From: Bacteroidetes bacterium MED-G20
Lineage (GTDB): Bacteria; Bacteroidota; Bacteroidia; Flavobacteriales_D; Parvicellaceae
NCBI GenBank assembly: GCA_905182745.1
Contig: CAJJCR010000009.1
Span: 1-64,000, forward strand
Direction: 5' to 3'
Length of the DNA: 64,000 nucleotides
In this document: positions 28,095-39,013 of the stretch, in pieces
Numbering within the stretch: position 1 is the first letter of the stretch
Layout: each line of letters starts with the position of its first letter
The notes under the pieces: model-generated
What the model was told of the DNA's origin: nothing
The model's database searches: none
The model's input: the letters and a program-made list of their open reading frames with translations, nothing else
Position numbers and translations under genes: made by a program

Positions 28095-29426
28095 TTATCT
28101 TAAAACAACTTTTCTTTCTGAATCAAGTCTTAAAAGTATAAAAACCATTAATCCAAAAGAAAAAATTGCAGACCCACCCTTACTAAAGAAAGGTAGAGGT
28201 ATGCCAATAACTGGTGCTAAACCTATAACCATAGCAATGTTTATCATGAAATGAAAAAACAAAATACCTGAAACACAATATCCGTAAATCCTTGTGAATT
28301 TGCTTCTTTGCCTTTCTGCAATTAGAATCATTCTAATCAAAGTAGATAAATACAAAGAAATAAAAATAAATGAACCTAAAAAACCCCACTCTTCCGCTAA
28401 AACACAAAATATAAAATCTGTATTTTGCTCTGGAACATGCTTGTACTTATCATTACTTAAAGTTCCTTTTAAATACCCCTTTCCCAAACCCTCTCCTGAG
28501 CCAACTGCAGAAAGAGCCTGATATATATTATAACCTGCACCTTTTCTGTCTTCTTTGATGCCAAACATGATCTGAAAACGAGTTCTGTGTCTTTCACTAA
28601 AAACAGAATCGTAAACATAATTAATACCACCAGAAATAGACAATCCAAGAAGAGTAATAATTATTAATCTTTGAATTTTTTTCTTTCTATATCTAGGCAA
28701 AACAAAATATCTGATAATTATAAAAGAAAAAATAAAACCAAGAATAAGAATAAGACCAAAAAATATATTTCCTGAAATAGCATTACCTGCAAGGTGAAAT
28801 ACAGAATTTGAAGCTTTTAGAAAAATTCCTACTACAGCAATTAAGACTGTGAAAAGACCAATTAGCAAGAAATTTCCTGAAAGGCCTTCTCTGTACAAAA
28901 CGAAAATAAAACAAGCAAAAACTAACATGGTTCCAGGGTCGGGCTGAACTGCTATTAGTAAAGCTGGAATAATTATCATGAAGAATGCTTTTAACTTGGT
29001 TCTGAATTCTTGAAATCTTGAACCTACATCACTCAATAGTTTAGCTATAGATAAACTTAAAGTTAGCTTAATGAATTCGGATGGTTGAATAGAGAAACCG
29101 CTAAAATAGAACCAAGATCTAGCACCTTTAATAGGGGGCATTAGCAAAACTAGAATTAATAAAAGCAAAACAAATCCGTAAGTGAAGTACGCTGTATTTT
29201 TAATGAAACTTCCATCCAGTAAAAGAATAAAAAAACCTATAAAAAGGGTGATAATTATCCAAACAAATTGTTTCCCATAATTTGCGGACCAAAAATCAGT
29301 TTGGATATTTAGTCCTTTAAAAGTACTTGAATACATGATAAAATATCCAATTACAGATAGTAACAAATACATTATTAGCAATGGCTTGTCAATATTTCTC
29401 CAAATGGATAAATTTCTATACTTCAT
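28095..29426 (-). CDS. rodA: Rod shape-determining glycosyltransferase RodA
   Basis: SEDS-family peptidoglycan polymerase, 443 aa and strongly hydrophobic (about ten TM helices). KGARSWFYFSGFSIQPSEFIKLTLSLSIAKLL is the characteristic extracellular loop, with AVQPDPGTMLVF, YNIYQALSAVGSGEGLGKGYLKG, PEQNTDFIFCVLAEEWGFLGS and PLPFFSKGGSAIFSFGLM further on. The loop contains the catalytic Asp (VQPDPG). It overlaps mrdA by 4 nt and is the last gene of the mre operon. It works with PBP2 in lateral wall synthesis. Confidence 0.95.
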   Translation of the reverse strand: MKYRNLSIWRNIDKPLLIMYLLLSVIGYFIMYSSTFKGLNIQTDFWSANYGKQFVWIIITLFIGFFILLLDGSFIKNTAYFTYGFVLLLLILVLLMPPIKGARSWFYFSGFSIQPSEFIKLTLSLSIAKLLSDVGSRFQEFRTKLKAFFMIIIPALLIAVQPDPGTMLVFACFIFVLYREGLSGNFLLIGLFTVLIAVVGIFLKASNSVFHLAGNAISGNIFFGLILILGFIFSFIIIRYFVLPRYRKKKIQRLIIITLLGLSISGGINYVYDSVFSERHRTRFQIMFGIKEDRKGAGYNIYQALSAVGSGEGLGKGYLKGTLSNDKYKHVPEQNTDFIFCVLAEEWGFLGSFIFISLYLSTLIRMILIAERQRSKFTRIYGYCVSGILFFHFMINIAMVIGLAPVIGIPLPFFSKGGSAIFSFGLMVFILLRLDSERKVVLR

Positions 29427-31261
29427 TTGAAATCAGTATTTGGATTTAAAATAACAGCTTGGCTAATTTGATTTACTTTTTCAATAGACTTTTTAGAAAG
29501 AGAACCTTTTATAAATGATTCCATCATTAGACTAGCAATTGGAGCAGCCCATTTGCTTCCCCAGGTGCCATATTCAACATAAACTGCAATTGCAATTTTA
29601 GGATTGTCCATAGGTGCAAATGAAATAAAAACTGAATGATCGTTAAAAGTCTTATTTTCAACAGTTCCTGTTTTCCCACAAACTTCAATACTATCAATTC
29701 TAGCATTTCTTCCTGTTCCCTTATTAACAACTTCGTTCATAGCTTTCACTACGACTTCAAAATGCTTTTTATCAACACATGTTCTATGCTTAATTTTAAA
29801 TTTTTTAAGTATGTTTTCATTTGCTATTTTTTTAATAACGTGAGGCGTATAATAATATCCCCTATTTGCTATAATAGAAGCTAAATTTGCCATTTGAATT
29901 GGTGAAACACCTATTTCTCCTTCGCCAATACTATTGGAGTAAATAGTACTAAAAGCCCATCTTTTTTTACCGTACCATTTGTCATAAAAATCAACATTAG
30001 GGATAAAACCACTTTTCTCCTCAGGCAAGTCTATGCCGAGAGGATCTCCAAAACCAAATGTTTTTATATTTTGCTCCCAAATTGCTAAGCCTTCTCTACT
30101 AGTTTGAAAAACGTTTTTTGAATTATCTTTCATTATCAATCTTTTATAAACTTGAAAAAAATAAGGATTGCAGCTATGTTTAATTGCTTTAGTCAGGTTG
30201 TCAGGCCTCTCATGGTTGTGGCAGCCAATAATGTTTTTATTGCAAGAAAATCCAGTTTCAGGAAGAATTACTCCATCATCTAAAGCAATTAATGCTTGAA
30301 CCAGCTTGAAAATAGATCCTGGTCTGTACTTGTCATTGTATACTGGTCTATTAATTAAGGGCTTTAAACTATCATTTTTTTTAAAAATCTTGAAATTCTC
30401 TGAAAAATCTCTTCCTGTTAAACTTGAGGGATTATAGCTAGGGGCAGATACCATTGCTAAAACTTCACCAGTTGATGGCTCAATTGCAACAATTGACCCA
30501 ATTTTATTTTCCATTAATTTTTCTCCTAACTTTTGCAATTCAATGTCTAAAGTTGTGTAAAGGCTCCTTCCTGGCTTGGGAGGTTTTTTATTAACTGTTT
30601 CTATTTTATTACCCGCATAATCTTTTAAATAATTTATATTTCCTCTTTCACCCCTTAATAGTAGCTCATACTCTTTCTCAAGACCAGTAATTCCAATAAA
30701 ATCATTTTTAGTATAGAAAAAATCGCCTTGCGCTTTTGTATTTTTAAATTGATTTTCATCAATTCTTCGGATGTAACCCAATAAATGAGCTGCAATTGGG
30801 TTAGGATATCCTCTGTCAATTTTTGGTTTTGCAAAAACAGAATTAATCTGCCCTAAATACGGAGAAATCTTTGCATGTTCTTGCTGAGTCATGGACTCAA
30901 TAAAAACGGAAGGCTTATAAGGAACGTTATATCCAGAAGATGCATTTTTAATGATTTCTCGGAAATCGTTATTACTTAAATTAAAAAGTTTACAAATAGC
31001 GGATGAGTCTTTTAGCTTTATAATTGAAGGATGAATATAGATGTCATATATAGTTTCTGCTCCTACTAAGAGTTGATTATTTCTATCATATATAAAACCT
31101 CTAGGAGGTTGGATATTTTCTGTTTTTGAAGTTATTTGCTTTGCTCTCTCTGACCAGTCCTTATTAATAACCTGAATATAGAAAAGTCTAAAAGAAAAAA
31201 TTAGTCCTACAGAAATTATAATAAGTATAACTACCCATTGTCTATTTTTGAAAGGATCCAT
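29423..31261 (-). CDS. mrdA: Penicillin-binding protein 2 (elongasome transpeptidase)
   Basis: Monofunctional class B PBP, 612 aa. An N-terminal TM anchor (WVVILIIISVGLIFSFRLF) is followed by the dimerisation domain (IQPPRGFIYDRNNQLLV) and the transpeptidase domain with active-site Ser in RPGSIFKLVQ (SxxK), the second motif in KHSCNPYF (SxN) and VCGKTGTVEN (KTG). Crosslinks peptidoglycan made by RodA. Its start overlaps the mreD stop by 1 nt (TAATG) and its end overlaps rodA. Confidence 0.95.
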   Translation of the reverse strand: MDPFKNRQWVVILIIISVGLIFSFRLFYIQVINKDWSERAKQITSKTENIQPPRGFIYDRNNQLLVGAETIYDIYIHPSIIKLKDSSAICKLFNLSNNDFREIIKNASSGYNVPYKPSVFIESMTQQEHAKISPYLGQINSVFAKPKIDRGYPNPIAAHLLGYIRRIDENQFKNTKAQGDFFYTKNDFIGITGLEKEYELLLRGERGNINYLKDYAGNKIETVNKKPPKPGRSLYTTLDIELQKLGEKLMENKIGSIVAIEPSTGEVLAMVSAPSYNPSSLTGRDFSENFKIFKKNDSLKPLINRPVYNDKYRPGSIFKLVQALIALDDGVILPETGFSCNKNIIGCHNHERPDNLTKAIKHSCNPYFFQVYKRLIMKDNSKNVFQTSREGLAIWEQNIKTFGFGDPLGIDLPEEKSGFIPNVDFYDKWYGKKRWAFSTIYSNSIGEGEIGVSPIQMANLASIIANRGYYYTPHVIKKIANENILKKFKIKHRTCVDKKHFEVVVKAMNEVVNKGTGRNARIDSIEVCGKTGTVENKTFNDHSVFISFAPMDNPKIAIAVYVEYGTWGSKWAAPIASLMMESFIKGSLSKKSIEKVNQISQAVILNPNTDFK

Positions 31262-31776
31262 TATTTTTTAAAAATAAATAAGTACTGTAGAAAAACTAAA
31301 AAGACCAAAGCGGAAAGAGTATTGATAAATGCTCTAAAAAATAATATTGGTAAATTATTAAATGAAAATTGCTCCAAGAGAAAAAAGATAAGATGGTATA
31401 AGAATATAGAAATTCCAAAAAATAATAAATACCTAACCAGCCCAATGGTAAACATATTAAGCTCAACATCTTTTTCAATGTCCTCTTTCGAGGATATAGA
31501 ATATAAAAATGTTGGTTTTAAAAAGGTGATGATCAAAAGAACTGAAGTATTAAGACCAAGAGTATTTCTAAAAATGTCTGTTATAAAACCTAAAAAAAAA
31601 GCATAAATTAATAAGTTAATAACAGTTGTGTCTAGTTTCATCTTCAAAATAAAAAAACAGATGATTATAGGTGAAAAGTAAGAGGAATAGATTCCAAAAT
31701 CTAAATAGTCAATAAAGAAAATTTGAGCGACTATCAATCCTATAAACCAAGCGATATTTCTGAATTTTAAAATCAT
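31261..31776 (-). CDS. mreD: Rod shape-determining protein MreD
   Basis: 171-aa membrane protein with about five TM helices and little soluble sequence (GFITDIFRNTLGLNTSVLLIITFL). Sequence conservation in MreD is low, so the name rests mainly on its hydropathy, size and position between mreC (4-nt ATGA overlap) and mrdA. It bridges MreC and the PBP2/RodA complex. Confidence 0.85.
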   Translation of the reverse strand: MILKFRNIAWFIGLIVAQIFFIDYLDFGIYSSYFSPIIICFFILKMKLDTTVINLLIYAFFLGFITDIFRNTLGLNTSVLLIITFLKPTFLYSISSKEDIEKDVELNMFTIGLVRYLLFFGISIFLYHLIFFLLEQFSFNNLPILFFRAFINTLSALVFLVFLQYLFIFKK

Positions 31777-32603
31777 TTTTTAATAAGATGTTGTTTTATT
31801 TCTTCTGCTGTCTTATTGAAAACAATAAAACCAATTTTAGCTCTTGAAAAATCTTCCTCATTTTTTAATTTTATATCTAAGGTTTGTTGCTCGATATTTT
31901 CTTTTATTTCTATTACTTTCCCGATTTTTACTCCACCCGGGAACAATCCTTCAGCACCAGATGTAATAAAGTAATCTCCTAATTTTACTTTGGTGTAAAT
32001 AGGAATATTTTTAACAAATATATTTTGGTAGTTATTCTCTTCAGGAACCCATATTAAATCTCCCCAACTATTGCTGTTTTCGTGAAGTACTTTCAATCCG
32101 AAATTTGGATTGATTAATGGTCTAATTGTCGCGTAATTATCTGTTACATTTTTAACAATTCCTAAAATACCTTTAGTTCCAATCAATCCCATTTTTTCTT
32201 TGACACCACTTTTTTTGCCAGCATTTACTATTAAAAAATTTTCATAATATTTGAATTGAGAATTAATCACTTTGACCTCCTTGAATAAAAAGTTTTTTTG
32301 ATAAATAGTATCCTCAGATTTTATAAATTTTCTGCCAACAACCATGTCTTGATTTAAAACTTGGTTTTTTAAACTAGAATTTTCTTTTAGTAAATCGTTA
32401 TTGATCTCTCTTAAAGAGAAATAAGAAAACATATTGTATTGAAAATTGTAAAGACTTGATGTAATACTGTTACTTGAACTTAAATAATTATAATGATGGT
32501 AGGAATTACGAGAACTAAAGAGAAAAAACAATGAAATGAATTCTAAAAGCAGAAAAAAAAGAAAATTTCTGTATTTCTGAATAAGCAGAATTATATTTCT
32601 CAT
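31773..32603 (-). CDS. mreC: Rod shape-determining protein MreC
   Basis: 276 aa: an N-terminal TM helix (NFLFFLLLEFISLFFLFSS), a short coiled coil (LREINNDLLKENSSLKNQV) and the periplasmic beta domain with GVKEKMGLIGTKGILGIVKNV and YFITSGAEGLFPGGVKIGKVIEI, the latter strongly conserved in MreC. Scaffold of the elongasome. 17 nt after mreB, same operon. Confidence 0.93.
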   Translation of the reverse strand: MRNIILLIQKYRNFLFFLLLEFISLFFLFSSRNSYHHYNYLSSSNSITSSLYNFQYNMFSYFSLREINNDLLKENSSLKNQVLNQDMVVGRKFIKSEDTIYQKNFLFKEVKVINSQFKYYENFLIVNAGKKSGVKEKMGLIGTKGILGIVKNVTDNYATIRPLINPNFGLKVLHENSNSWGDLIWVPEENNYQNIFVKNIPIYTKVKLGDYFITSGAEGLFPGGVKIGKVIEIKENIEQQTLDIKLKNEEDFSRAKIGFIVFNKTAEEIKQHLIKK

Positions 32604-32620
32604 TTAAATAAATTTCTTCT

Positions 32621-33646
32621 CTATGCCTTAATTAAAAATTGATAATTATCAATGTTTTTAAGAGCAATGCCTGTTCCTCTAGCTACAGCCCTCAAGGGGT
32701 CCTCGGCTATGTGAACTGGTAGTTTAGTTTTAATGGATATTCTTTTATCCAAACCTCTTAACATAGAACCTCCTCCGGCCAAATAAATTCCAGTTTTATA
32801 AATATCAGCAGATAATTCTGGTGGAGTCATTTCTAATGCACTCAAAATAGCTTCCTCAATTTTTGAAATTGATTTATCCAAAGAATGTGCAATTTCTTTG
32901 TAAGAAACGTGAATTTCTTTTGGAATTCCAGTCATCAAATCCCTTCCTCTTACAGCATAATCGTTAGGTGGGTTTTCTAAATTATCTATGGCAGCACCCA
33001 CTTCAATTTTAATTTGTTCTGCAGTTCTTTCACCAATGAGAATATTGTGTTGTCTTCTCATATATTCTTCAATATCGCTCGTAAAATCATCTCCCGCCAC
33101 TCTTATAGACTTATCGCAAACAATTCCCCCTAGTGCAATTACAGCAATTTCAGAAGTCCCTCCTCCAATATCAATTATCATATTTCCCATGGGTTCCTCA
33201 ACATCTACCCCAATTCCAATAGCTGCAGCCATTGGTTCGTGAATTAAATAAACTTCTTTACCGCCAGCATGTTCTGCTGAATCTTGTACTGCTCTTTTCT
33301 CTACTTCAGTAATTCCAGATGGTATACAGATTACCATTCTCATAGTTGGTTGAATATATCTACTACCTCCTTTCATCATTTTAATCATTCCTCTAATCAT
33401 ATGTTCTGCAGCTTGAAAATCTGCAATGACTCCATCTTTAAGTGGTCTAATGGTTTTAATGTTCTCATGTGTTTTACCATGCATTTGCTGTGCCTTCTTA
33501 CCAATTGCAATTACTTTTCCAGTAGTTCTGTCCATAGCGACAATTGATGGCTCATCAACAACTACTTTGTCGTTATTTATAATTAAGGTATTTGCTGTAC
33601 CTAAATCAATAGCAACTTCTTGTGTAAATACATTGAATAGTCCCAT
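32621..33646 (-). CDS. mreB: Cell-shape actin homolog MreB
   Basis: Actin-like ATPase that organises lateral wall synthesis, 341 aa. I use the ATG at 33646 (MGLFNVFTQEVAIDLGTANTLI), since the 25 residues before it in the track ORF overlap purH and do not belong to the family. Phosphate loops IDLGTANTLI and MIIDIGGGTSEIAVIALGGI, plus LAGGGSMLRGLD, are clear. The sequence is intact. It starts 10 nt after purH, forming the purH-mreBCD-mrdA-rodA order usual in Bacteroidetes. Confidence 0.95.
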   Translation of the reverse strand: MGLFNVFTQEVAIDLGTANTLIINNDKVVVDEPSIVAMDRTTGKVIAIGKKAQQMHGKTHENIKTIRPLKDGVIADFQAAEHMIRGMIKMMKGGSRYIQPTMRMVICIPSGITEVEKRAVQDSAEHAGGKEVYLIHEPMAAAIGIGVDVEEPMGNMIIDIGGGTSEIAVIALGGIVCDKSIRVAGDDFTSDIEEYMRRQHNILIGERTAEQIKIEVGAAIDNLENPPNDYAVRGRDLMTGIPKEIHVSYKEIAHSLDKSISKIEEAILSALEMTPPELSADIYKTGIYLAGGGSMLRGLDKRISIKTKLPVHIAEDPLRAVARGTGIALKNIDNYQFLIKA

Positions 33647-33656
33647 AATTGTAAAT

Positions 33657-35158
33657 TTAATGTTTAAAATGTCTAGTTCCTGTGAATACCATTCCAATAT
33701 TATTATTGTTGCAATAATCAATTGACAAATTGTCTTTTACAGATCCTCCAGGCTGAATCACCGCATTTACACCTTGATTTCCTGCAATTTCAACACAATC
33801 TGGAAATGGGAAAAAAGCATCTGAAGCCATTACAGCATCTTGCAAATCAAAGTTAAAAGTTTTTGCTTTATGTATTGCTTGATTCAATGCATCGACTCTA
33901 GATGTTTGACCTGTTCCACTAGCTAAAAGCTGTTGGTTTTTCACTAAAACAATTGTATTTGACTTTGTGTGTTTGGCTAGTTTATTAGCAAAATAGAGAT
34001 CTTCCATCTGACTAGAAGATGGTGAATGATTGGTTTTTAATTCGAATGAGTCTGTACTTTCTACTGAAATATCTCTCTTTTGGATCAAAGTTCCATTGAG
34101 ACAAGATCTAACAATTTTATCCGGGAAAATTGTATTGTTTTGTTTTAAAATTATTCTATTTTTTTTACTTTTTAAAATTTCCAAGGCCTCGAGATTAAAA
34201 CTAGGAGCAATTACCACTTCACAAAATAAATTATTAATAAGAGTAGCAGTTTGTAAATCTATTTCTTTGTTTGAAATTAAAACACCTCCAAAGGCAGAAA
34301 CCGGGTCTGCTTCTAAAGCCGAACTATATGCCTCTACAAGACTTGGTCGTGAAGCAAATCCACAAGCATTATTGTGCTTTAAAATAGCAAAAGTTGGAAT
34401 TGCATCTTTAAAATCTTCCATTAACATAATTGCAGAGTCAATATCTAAAAGGTTATTGTAAGAGATCTGTTTGCCATGTAATTGTTTAAAGACATCTTCT
34501 AAATTTCCGGAAAACCAACCATCTTGATGTGGATTCTCTCCATATCTGAGTGGAGTGCTTTTAACAGAACCAAAATAAGCATGTATTGCTGTATCGTAAG
34601 TGCTAGAAACAGAGAAAGATTCAGTTGCAAAATATTTTCTTTCCTCAAGACTAATTGAAACTTCATCTCTTTTAGAGATAATATCTACTAATTCTTGGTA
34701 ATGTTCTTTTTTAGACAAGACTGTAACATCTTTAAAATTTTTAGCTGCAGCTCTAATAAGAGATATTCCGCCAATATCAATTTTTTCTATAATTTCTTCT
34801 TCACTTGAAGCAGAAGCAACTGTTTTCTCAAATGGATATAAATCAACTACAACTAAATCTATTTCCGGTATTTTATATTCACTTAATTGTAATTTGTCCT
34901 CATGATTATTCCTTCGATTTAAAATACCTCCAAAAACCTTCGGGTGAAGGGTTTTTACTCTCCCACCAAGAATAGATGGATAATCAGTTAATTCTTCAAC
35001 AGGTATTATAGAAATTCCTAGATTTTCAATGAATTTTTGAGTTCCTCCAGTAGAATATATTTTAACCCTTTAGAGTCTAGAATTTTAACCAACTCTTCCA
35101 ATCCATCTTTTGAAAAAACAGAAATTAAAGCACTTTTAATTGTTCGATTGTTCTCCAC
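33657..35158 (-). CDS. purH: Bifunctional IMP cyclohydrolase/AICAR formyltransferase PurH (one frameshift)
   Basis: Catalyses the last two steps of IMP synthesis; about 500 aa. The track shows only the C-terminal 353 aa from a TTG at 34718, with KHNNACGFASRPS and NAVIQPGGSVKD of the transformylase. The frame is actually open further upstream through the MGS domain: VEELTDYPSILGGRVKTLHPKV and DLVVVDLYPFEKTV. Near 35065 it shifts to the frame of the N-terminus, ENNRTIKSALISVFSKDGLEELVK, starting at GTG 35158. One indel joins LDSKGLKY to YSTGGTQKFIENLG. Possibly a sequence error, as all domains are conserved. Confidence 0.92.
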
Positions 35159-35318
35159 AGCTTAATTTATAAATTAATAAGTTTAAAATTATCAACTATA
35201 TGGTAATAATTCACATAAAAATTTGGGATGTTGATAACTAAACTAATATTGTTCAGAATTAACTAGAAATCAAAGACAAAAAAAATGACATGACAAGTTC
35301 GTATCAAAAGTTTAGTAG

Positions 35319-36645
35319 TTAATTTATAATTTTTACGAGCTCTCTAGATTTTTGAATACAATCACTAACAGAAACTCCATTGAAATAATTGCCAATTAAA
35401 TGAAAATTAGAATTGCTATTTTTAAAATTCTCAATGGCCTTCAATAAATCAGAATGGTTTAAATTAAATTGTGGAATTCCTTTGGACCATCTGTAATGAT
35501 TGTCAATGATTGTTTCGCCTTTATGTCCAAGCAAATCTTCTAATTCTTCCAAAATTAATTCCTTGAGTTTAATAGGTTCATTTCACATAAATGTTTCTGT
35601 CTTTCACCTCCCAACTAAAACCGTGAATAGCTCTTTATCTTCTGGAGATACATAATCAAAAATTCTACTGTTAAAAAGTATTCCCAAATAACTCTTGTCA
35701 TCTGAAGGCTTTGTCAAAACCCCAAAACCTTGTTTTTTATTTTGAATATTTTTCTTTTCAAAACCAAAATGAAAAACATCAACTGGACTGTAAATAATTT
35801 TATCTAACTCTGTAATTAAAGAACGATCATCAATAAAATTCCTTAAAGAATATGCTGGTACAGAACAAATAATTTCTTTACAAAGTATTTTCCCCGATTC
35901 ACTAATTATTTCATAGCCATTGTCAGATTTAATAATTTGTTGGGCTTTATAATTAAATACTAATTTATCTCTCCATCGACTCGGCAATTTTAGAAGTCAA
36001 TTGAGAAAGCCCTTTTGGAAAATTAAATGAATTTATTTTACTTTTTTTATCCTTTTTAGACTTAAGAACTCCCCTTATTATACTTCCATGGGATTGCTCG
36101 AGTTTCCAAAGCAATTTGAGGGTATGTTCTGCACTCATTTTTCTGGTATTTCCAGCGTAAATCCCCGTAATAAATGGCTCAATTAATTGGTCATGAAATT
36201 CTTTTCCAAATCTTTTTTTGACAAACTCAAAAACCGAAGTATTTTCTTGGTGAGATTTTATAAAGGGTTCTCTTAAAATCCTGATTTTAGAAATAAAAGA
36301 AAATAAAGGACTAAAAATAAAGCTAATTGGGTTGAGAGGGATTTTAGTCAATCTGTTTTGGTGTAAAACAAAACGATTTTTATTGCTAGACTCTTTTGGA
36401 AACTGAAGTTCTTCCCATAAATTATAATCTTTTATTATTTCCTCAATTGCATCGTTATTAAGAAGAACAGTATTTGGGCCGTTTTCACATATAAAATCAT
36501 TTTCAATTTTAGTTTGAATAATACCCCCTGGTAAATTACTGGCCTCTAAAATTAAAAAATCACTTCTTTTTTTGGATAAGAAATGTGCTACACTTAAGCC
36601 GCATATTCCGGCTCCTATTATTACTGTATTAACTTCTTGATTCAT
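35319..36645 (-). CDS. hemG: Protoporphyrinogen oxidase, HemG/HemY (FAD type), two frameshifts
   Basis: Oxygen-dependent FAD enzyme that makes protoporphyrin IX, about 440 aa when the three ORFs are joined. N-terminus TVIIGAGICGLSVAHFLSKK is the dinucleotide-binding motif (GxGxxG); LPGGIIQTKIENDFICENGPNTVL and FVKKRFGKEFHDQLIEPFITGIYAGN are diagnostic for PPO. The breaks lie near 35980 (ESMER/DKLVFNY) and near 35600 (FTVLVG/R...LEELEDLLG). The C-terminus has HLIGNYFNGVSVSDCI, the second FAD contact. Two other heme genes, hemL (40.6 kb) and hemH (59.5 kb), are in the window but not adjacent. The symbol hemY is also used for this enzyme. Confidence 0.9.
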
Positions 36646-36784
36646 CTAAAAAAAACAGATTATAAAAATAAATAATTTATCAAATTAAAATCTGAGTTTG
36701 TACTATAAAAATGATTAACATTTAAAGTAATTTTCATATATGCATATTCAATTGTATATTCGCAAACTTTAATAATATACTGAT

Positions 36785-39013
36785 ATGGCAATAATAGGGA
36801 AAATAAGAGAGAAATCTGGACTTTTAGTTACAATGGTAGGGCTAGGGTTATTTCTATTTATTATACCAGTTAATGATTTACTACAGCAATTCAACGGAAC
36901 TGGAAATTCTTCACTAGGATTATTCAACGATAGTGAAATAGACGCAAATGACTGGAAATACTACAATAGAGAAAATAAGACTAGAAACAACTTGAGAATT
37001 AACAATCTGAACTCTGGAGGTAACGGTAGCTTAACTAGTGACGAAGAAGACCAGATTAAAATAAATACTTGGAATCAAATGATTTCAGATACAATTTACT
37101 TTTTTGAATTTGACAAAATTGGATTGGATGTTTCTGCAGATGAATTAAACCAAGGTCTATTAAACGGTGAAAACCCTCTTCCTTCTTCTCTAAAAGAATT
37201 ATTTGTAACCAATGGCCTCTACAATAAAGATTCATTTAACATTTGGAAAACCAATAGAATAATTAATTTACCTGACAATCCAGAATCTAAAAGAGATCTT
37301 AAAAATAATATTGAAGATCCTTTAAAAAATGAAAGAAAGATTAATAAATATAGTGCAATGGTTAAATATGGTATTTTAGGAACTGTTCAGGAAGCTAAAA
37401 GAACATCTAACGAAGAAAAAATAACTTCAAATATTAATTATATTTTTATCGACTACAATGAAATTGATGATTCTTTGATTGATTTAAATGAAAAGGAAAA
37501 AAGATTGTTTTACAACGAACACTCTAACGAAAAGATGTGGGAACAAAGACAAAATTTAGTTTCTTATGACTACTCAATTTTAAAATTTAATCCCTCCAAA
37601 ACTGATGTAGCAAACTACACTGAAAGAATGGAATCTTTAATTGAAGATTTTAAATCTTCAAAAAACGACTCTTTGTTTGTTGCAAATTATGCAGAAACAC
37701 CAATGATGATTCAGTCACCTTACGGATTAAGGCCAAGTGGAAATTATACCAATCAACCTTACAAAGGAGGGAAATTTTCCTCATTTATTGATCAAAAAAT
37801 AAGCAATTCTGTTAAAGGAGATATTGTTGGACCATTTGTCACAGGAGATAAAATTCAATTGGTTAAGATTTATGATACGGGAGAAGAAGAGCAAGCCAAA
37901 GTAAGGCACATATTGATTAGTTCTAAAAAAGAAGATTTGGACGATGCTAAAAATAAAAAATTAGCAGATAGTATTTTATACGCAATAAGAAGAGATAGTA
38001 GTAAATTTTCATCCCTCGTAACTAAATACTCTGATGATCCTGGTTCGGTAGCCAACGGAGGTGTTTATTCTTGGTTCCCAAAAGGCCAAATGACTGCAGA
38101 ATTTGAAGAATTTAGTTTTTCAAAAAAAGTAGGTAGATCGGGTGTTGTAAGAACAAATTATGGTTTTCATGTTATTCAGGTTTTAGGAAGAAAAATTGGA
38201 ACGTTTAAGAAAATAGCTATTGTTGACGAAACAATTCAAGTTAGTAAAGCCACTCAAAATGAATTCTATGATTCAGCTGCCCTTGCTCTATATTACAAAG
38301 CGGATTCTAATGACTTTGAAACTGCTGCAGATGAGCTAGGTTATGAAGTTAAATCTTCCGGATATATTCCTTTAATTTATCCCAATCGTAGAACTTCAGG
38401 TCTATATGGTCCAGCAGATTTGAACAGAAATCTTAATATTTCTAAATGGGCTTTTAATAGCGATGTAGGAGACTTACTTGAACCAGAATATATTTCCAAT
38501 AACCAACTTGTTTTAGCAGTTTTAAAAGAAAAAATAATATCATTTGATAATTCTTATGATAATATAGCTTCCTTAATGGAACCTTTGATGAAAAATAGTC
38601 TAAAGGCCAAATACTACGTAGAGAATTTCTCTAAGAACTTAGATAGTGCTAATAGCATGGATGTAATTTCGGAAATTACTGGAAAAACTGTTGAAACTAA
38701 ATTTGTGAAATATAGTGATGTAAATATTGGAAACAATACTCAAGAATTAGCCGAACCAAAAGTTATGGCAAATATTTTTAGTCTAAATCCTGAAGAAATA
38801 TCTACAATAATTGAAGGTAAAAAAGGACTTTATATTATACAATGCCAAAAAACAAATTATCAAAACAGAGTAGATGAAAACACTGTGATTGAGAAAGCTC
38901 AATCTGAAGAAAAAGAAATAAGAACTTTAATCGAACAAGGTTATTACCCTGCACTTTACAACTCTTATAAAGTAAGAGATGACAGAGCAAAAAATATGAT
39001 TCTTAATAATTAA
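36785..39013 (+). CDS. ppiD: Periplasmic peptidyl-prolyl isomerase/foldase, PpiD/SurA type
   Basis: 742 aa. Short cytoplasmic N-terminus, one TM anchor (SGLLVTMVGLGLFLFIIPVNDLL), SurA-like helical N domain (WNQMISDTIYFFEFDKIGLDVSADEL), then a parvulin domain near residues 360-465 (VRHILISSKKEDL, KYSDDPGSVANGGVYSWFPKGQM, VVRTNYGFHVIQVL) and a long C-terminal part with no clear domain. It assists folding of exported proteins. It stands alone between divergent hemG and convergent comM; its stop overlaps the comM stop by 4 nt. Confidence 0.9.
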   Translation: MAIIGKIREKSGLLVTMVGLGLFLFIIPVNDLLQQFNGTGNSSLGLFNDSEIDANDWKYYNRENKTRNNLRINNLNSGGNGSLTSDEEDQIKINTWNQMISDTIYFFEFDKIGLDVSADELNQGLLNGENPLPSSLKELFVTNGLYNKDSFNIWKTNRIINLPDNPESKRDLKNNIEDPLKNERKINKYSAMVKYGILGTVQEAKRTSNEEKITSNINYIFIDYNEIDDSLIDLNEKEKRLFYNEHSNEKMWEQRQNLVSYDYSILKFNPSKTDVANYTERMESLIEDFKSSKNDSLFVANYAETPMMIQSPYGLRPSGNYTNQPYKGGKFSSFIDQKISNSVKGDIVGPFVTGDKIQLVKIYDTGEEEQAKVRHILISSKKEDLDDAKNKKLADSILYAIRRDSSKFSSLVTKYSDDPGSVANGGVYSWFPKGQMTAEFEEFSFSKKVGRSGVVRTNYGFHVIQVLGRKIGTFKKIAIVDETIQVSKATQNEFYDSAALALYYKADSNDFETAADELGYEVKSSGYIPLIYPNRRTSGLYGPADLNRNLNISKWAFNSDVGDLLEPEYISNNQLVLAVLKEKIISFDNSYDNIASLMEPLMKNSLKAKYYVENFSKNLDSANSMDVISEITGKTVETKFVKYSDVNIGNNTQELAEPKVMANIFSLNPEEISTIIEGKKGLYIIQCQKTNYQNRVDENTVIEKAQSEEKEIRTLIEQGYYPALYNSYKVRDDRAKNMILNN

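Noticed and set aside
33284-33725. Plus-strand ORFs of 87 and 99 aa opposite mreB
   Set aside because: They are antisense shadows of a strongly conserved gene and show no domain or plausible start context.
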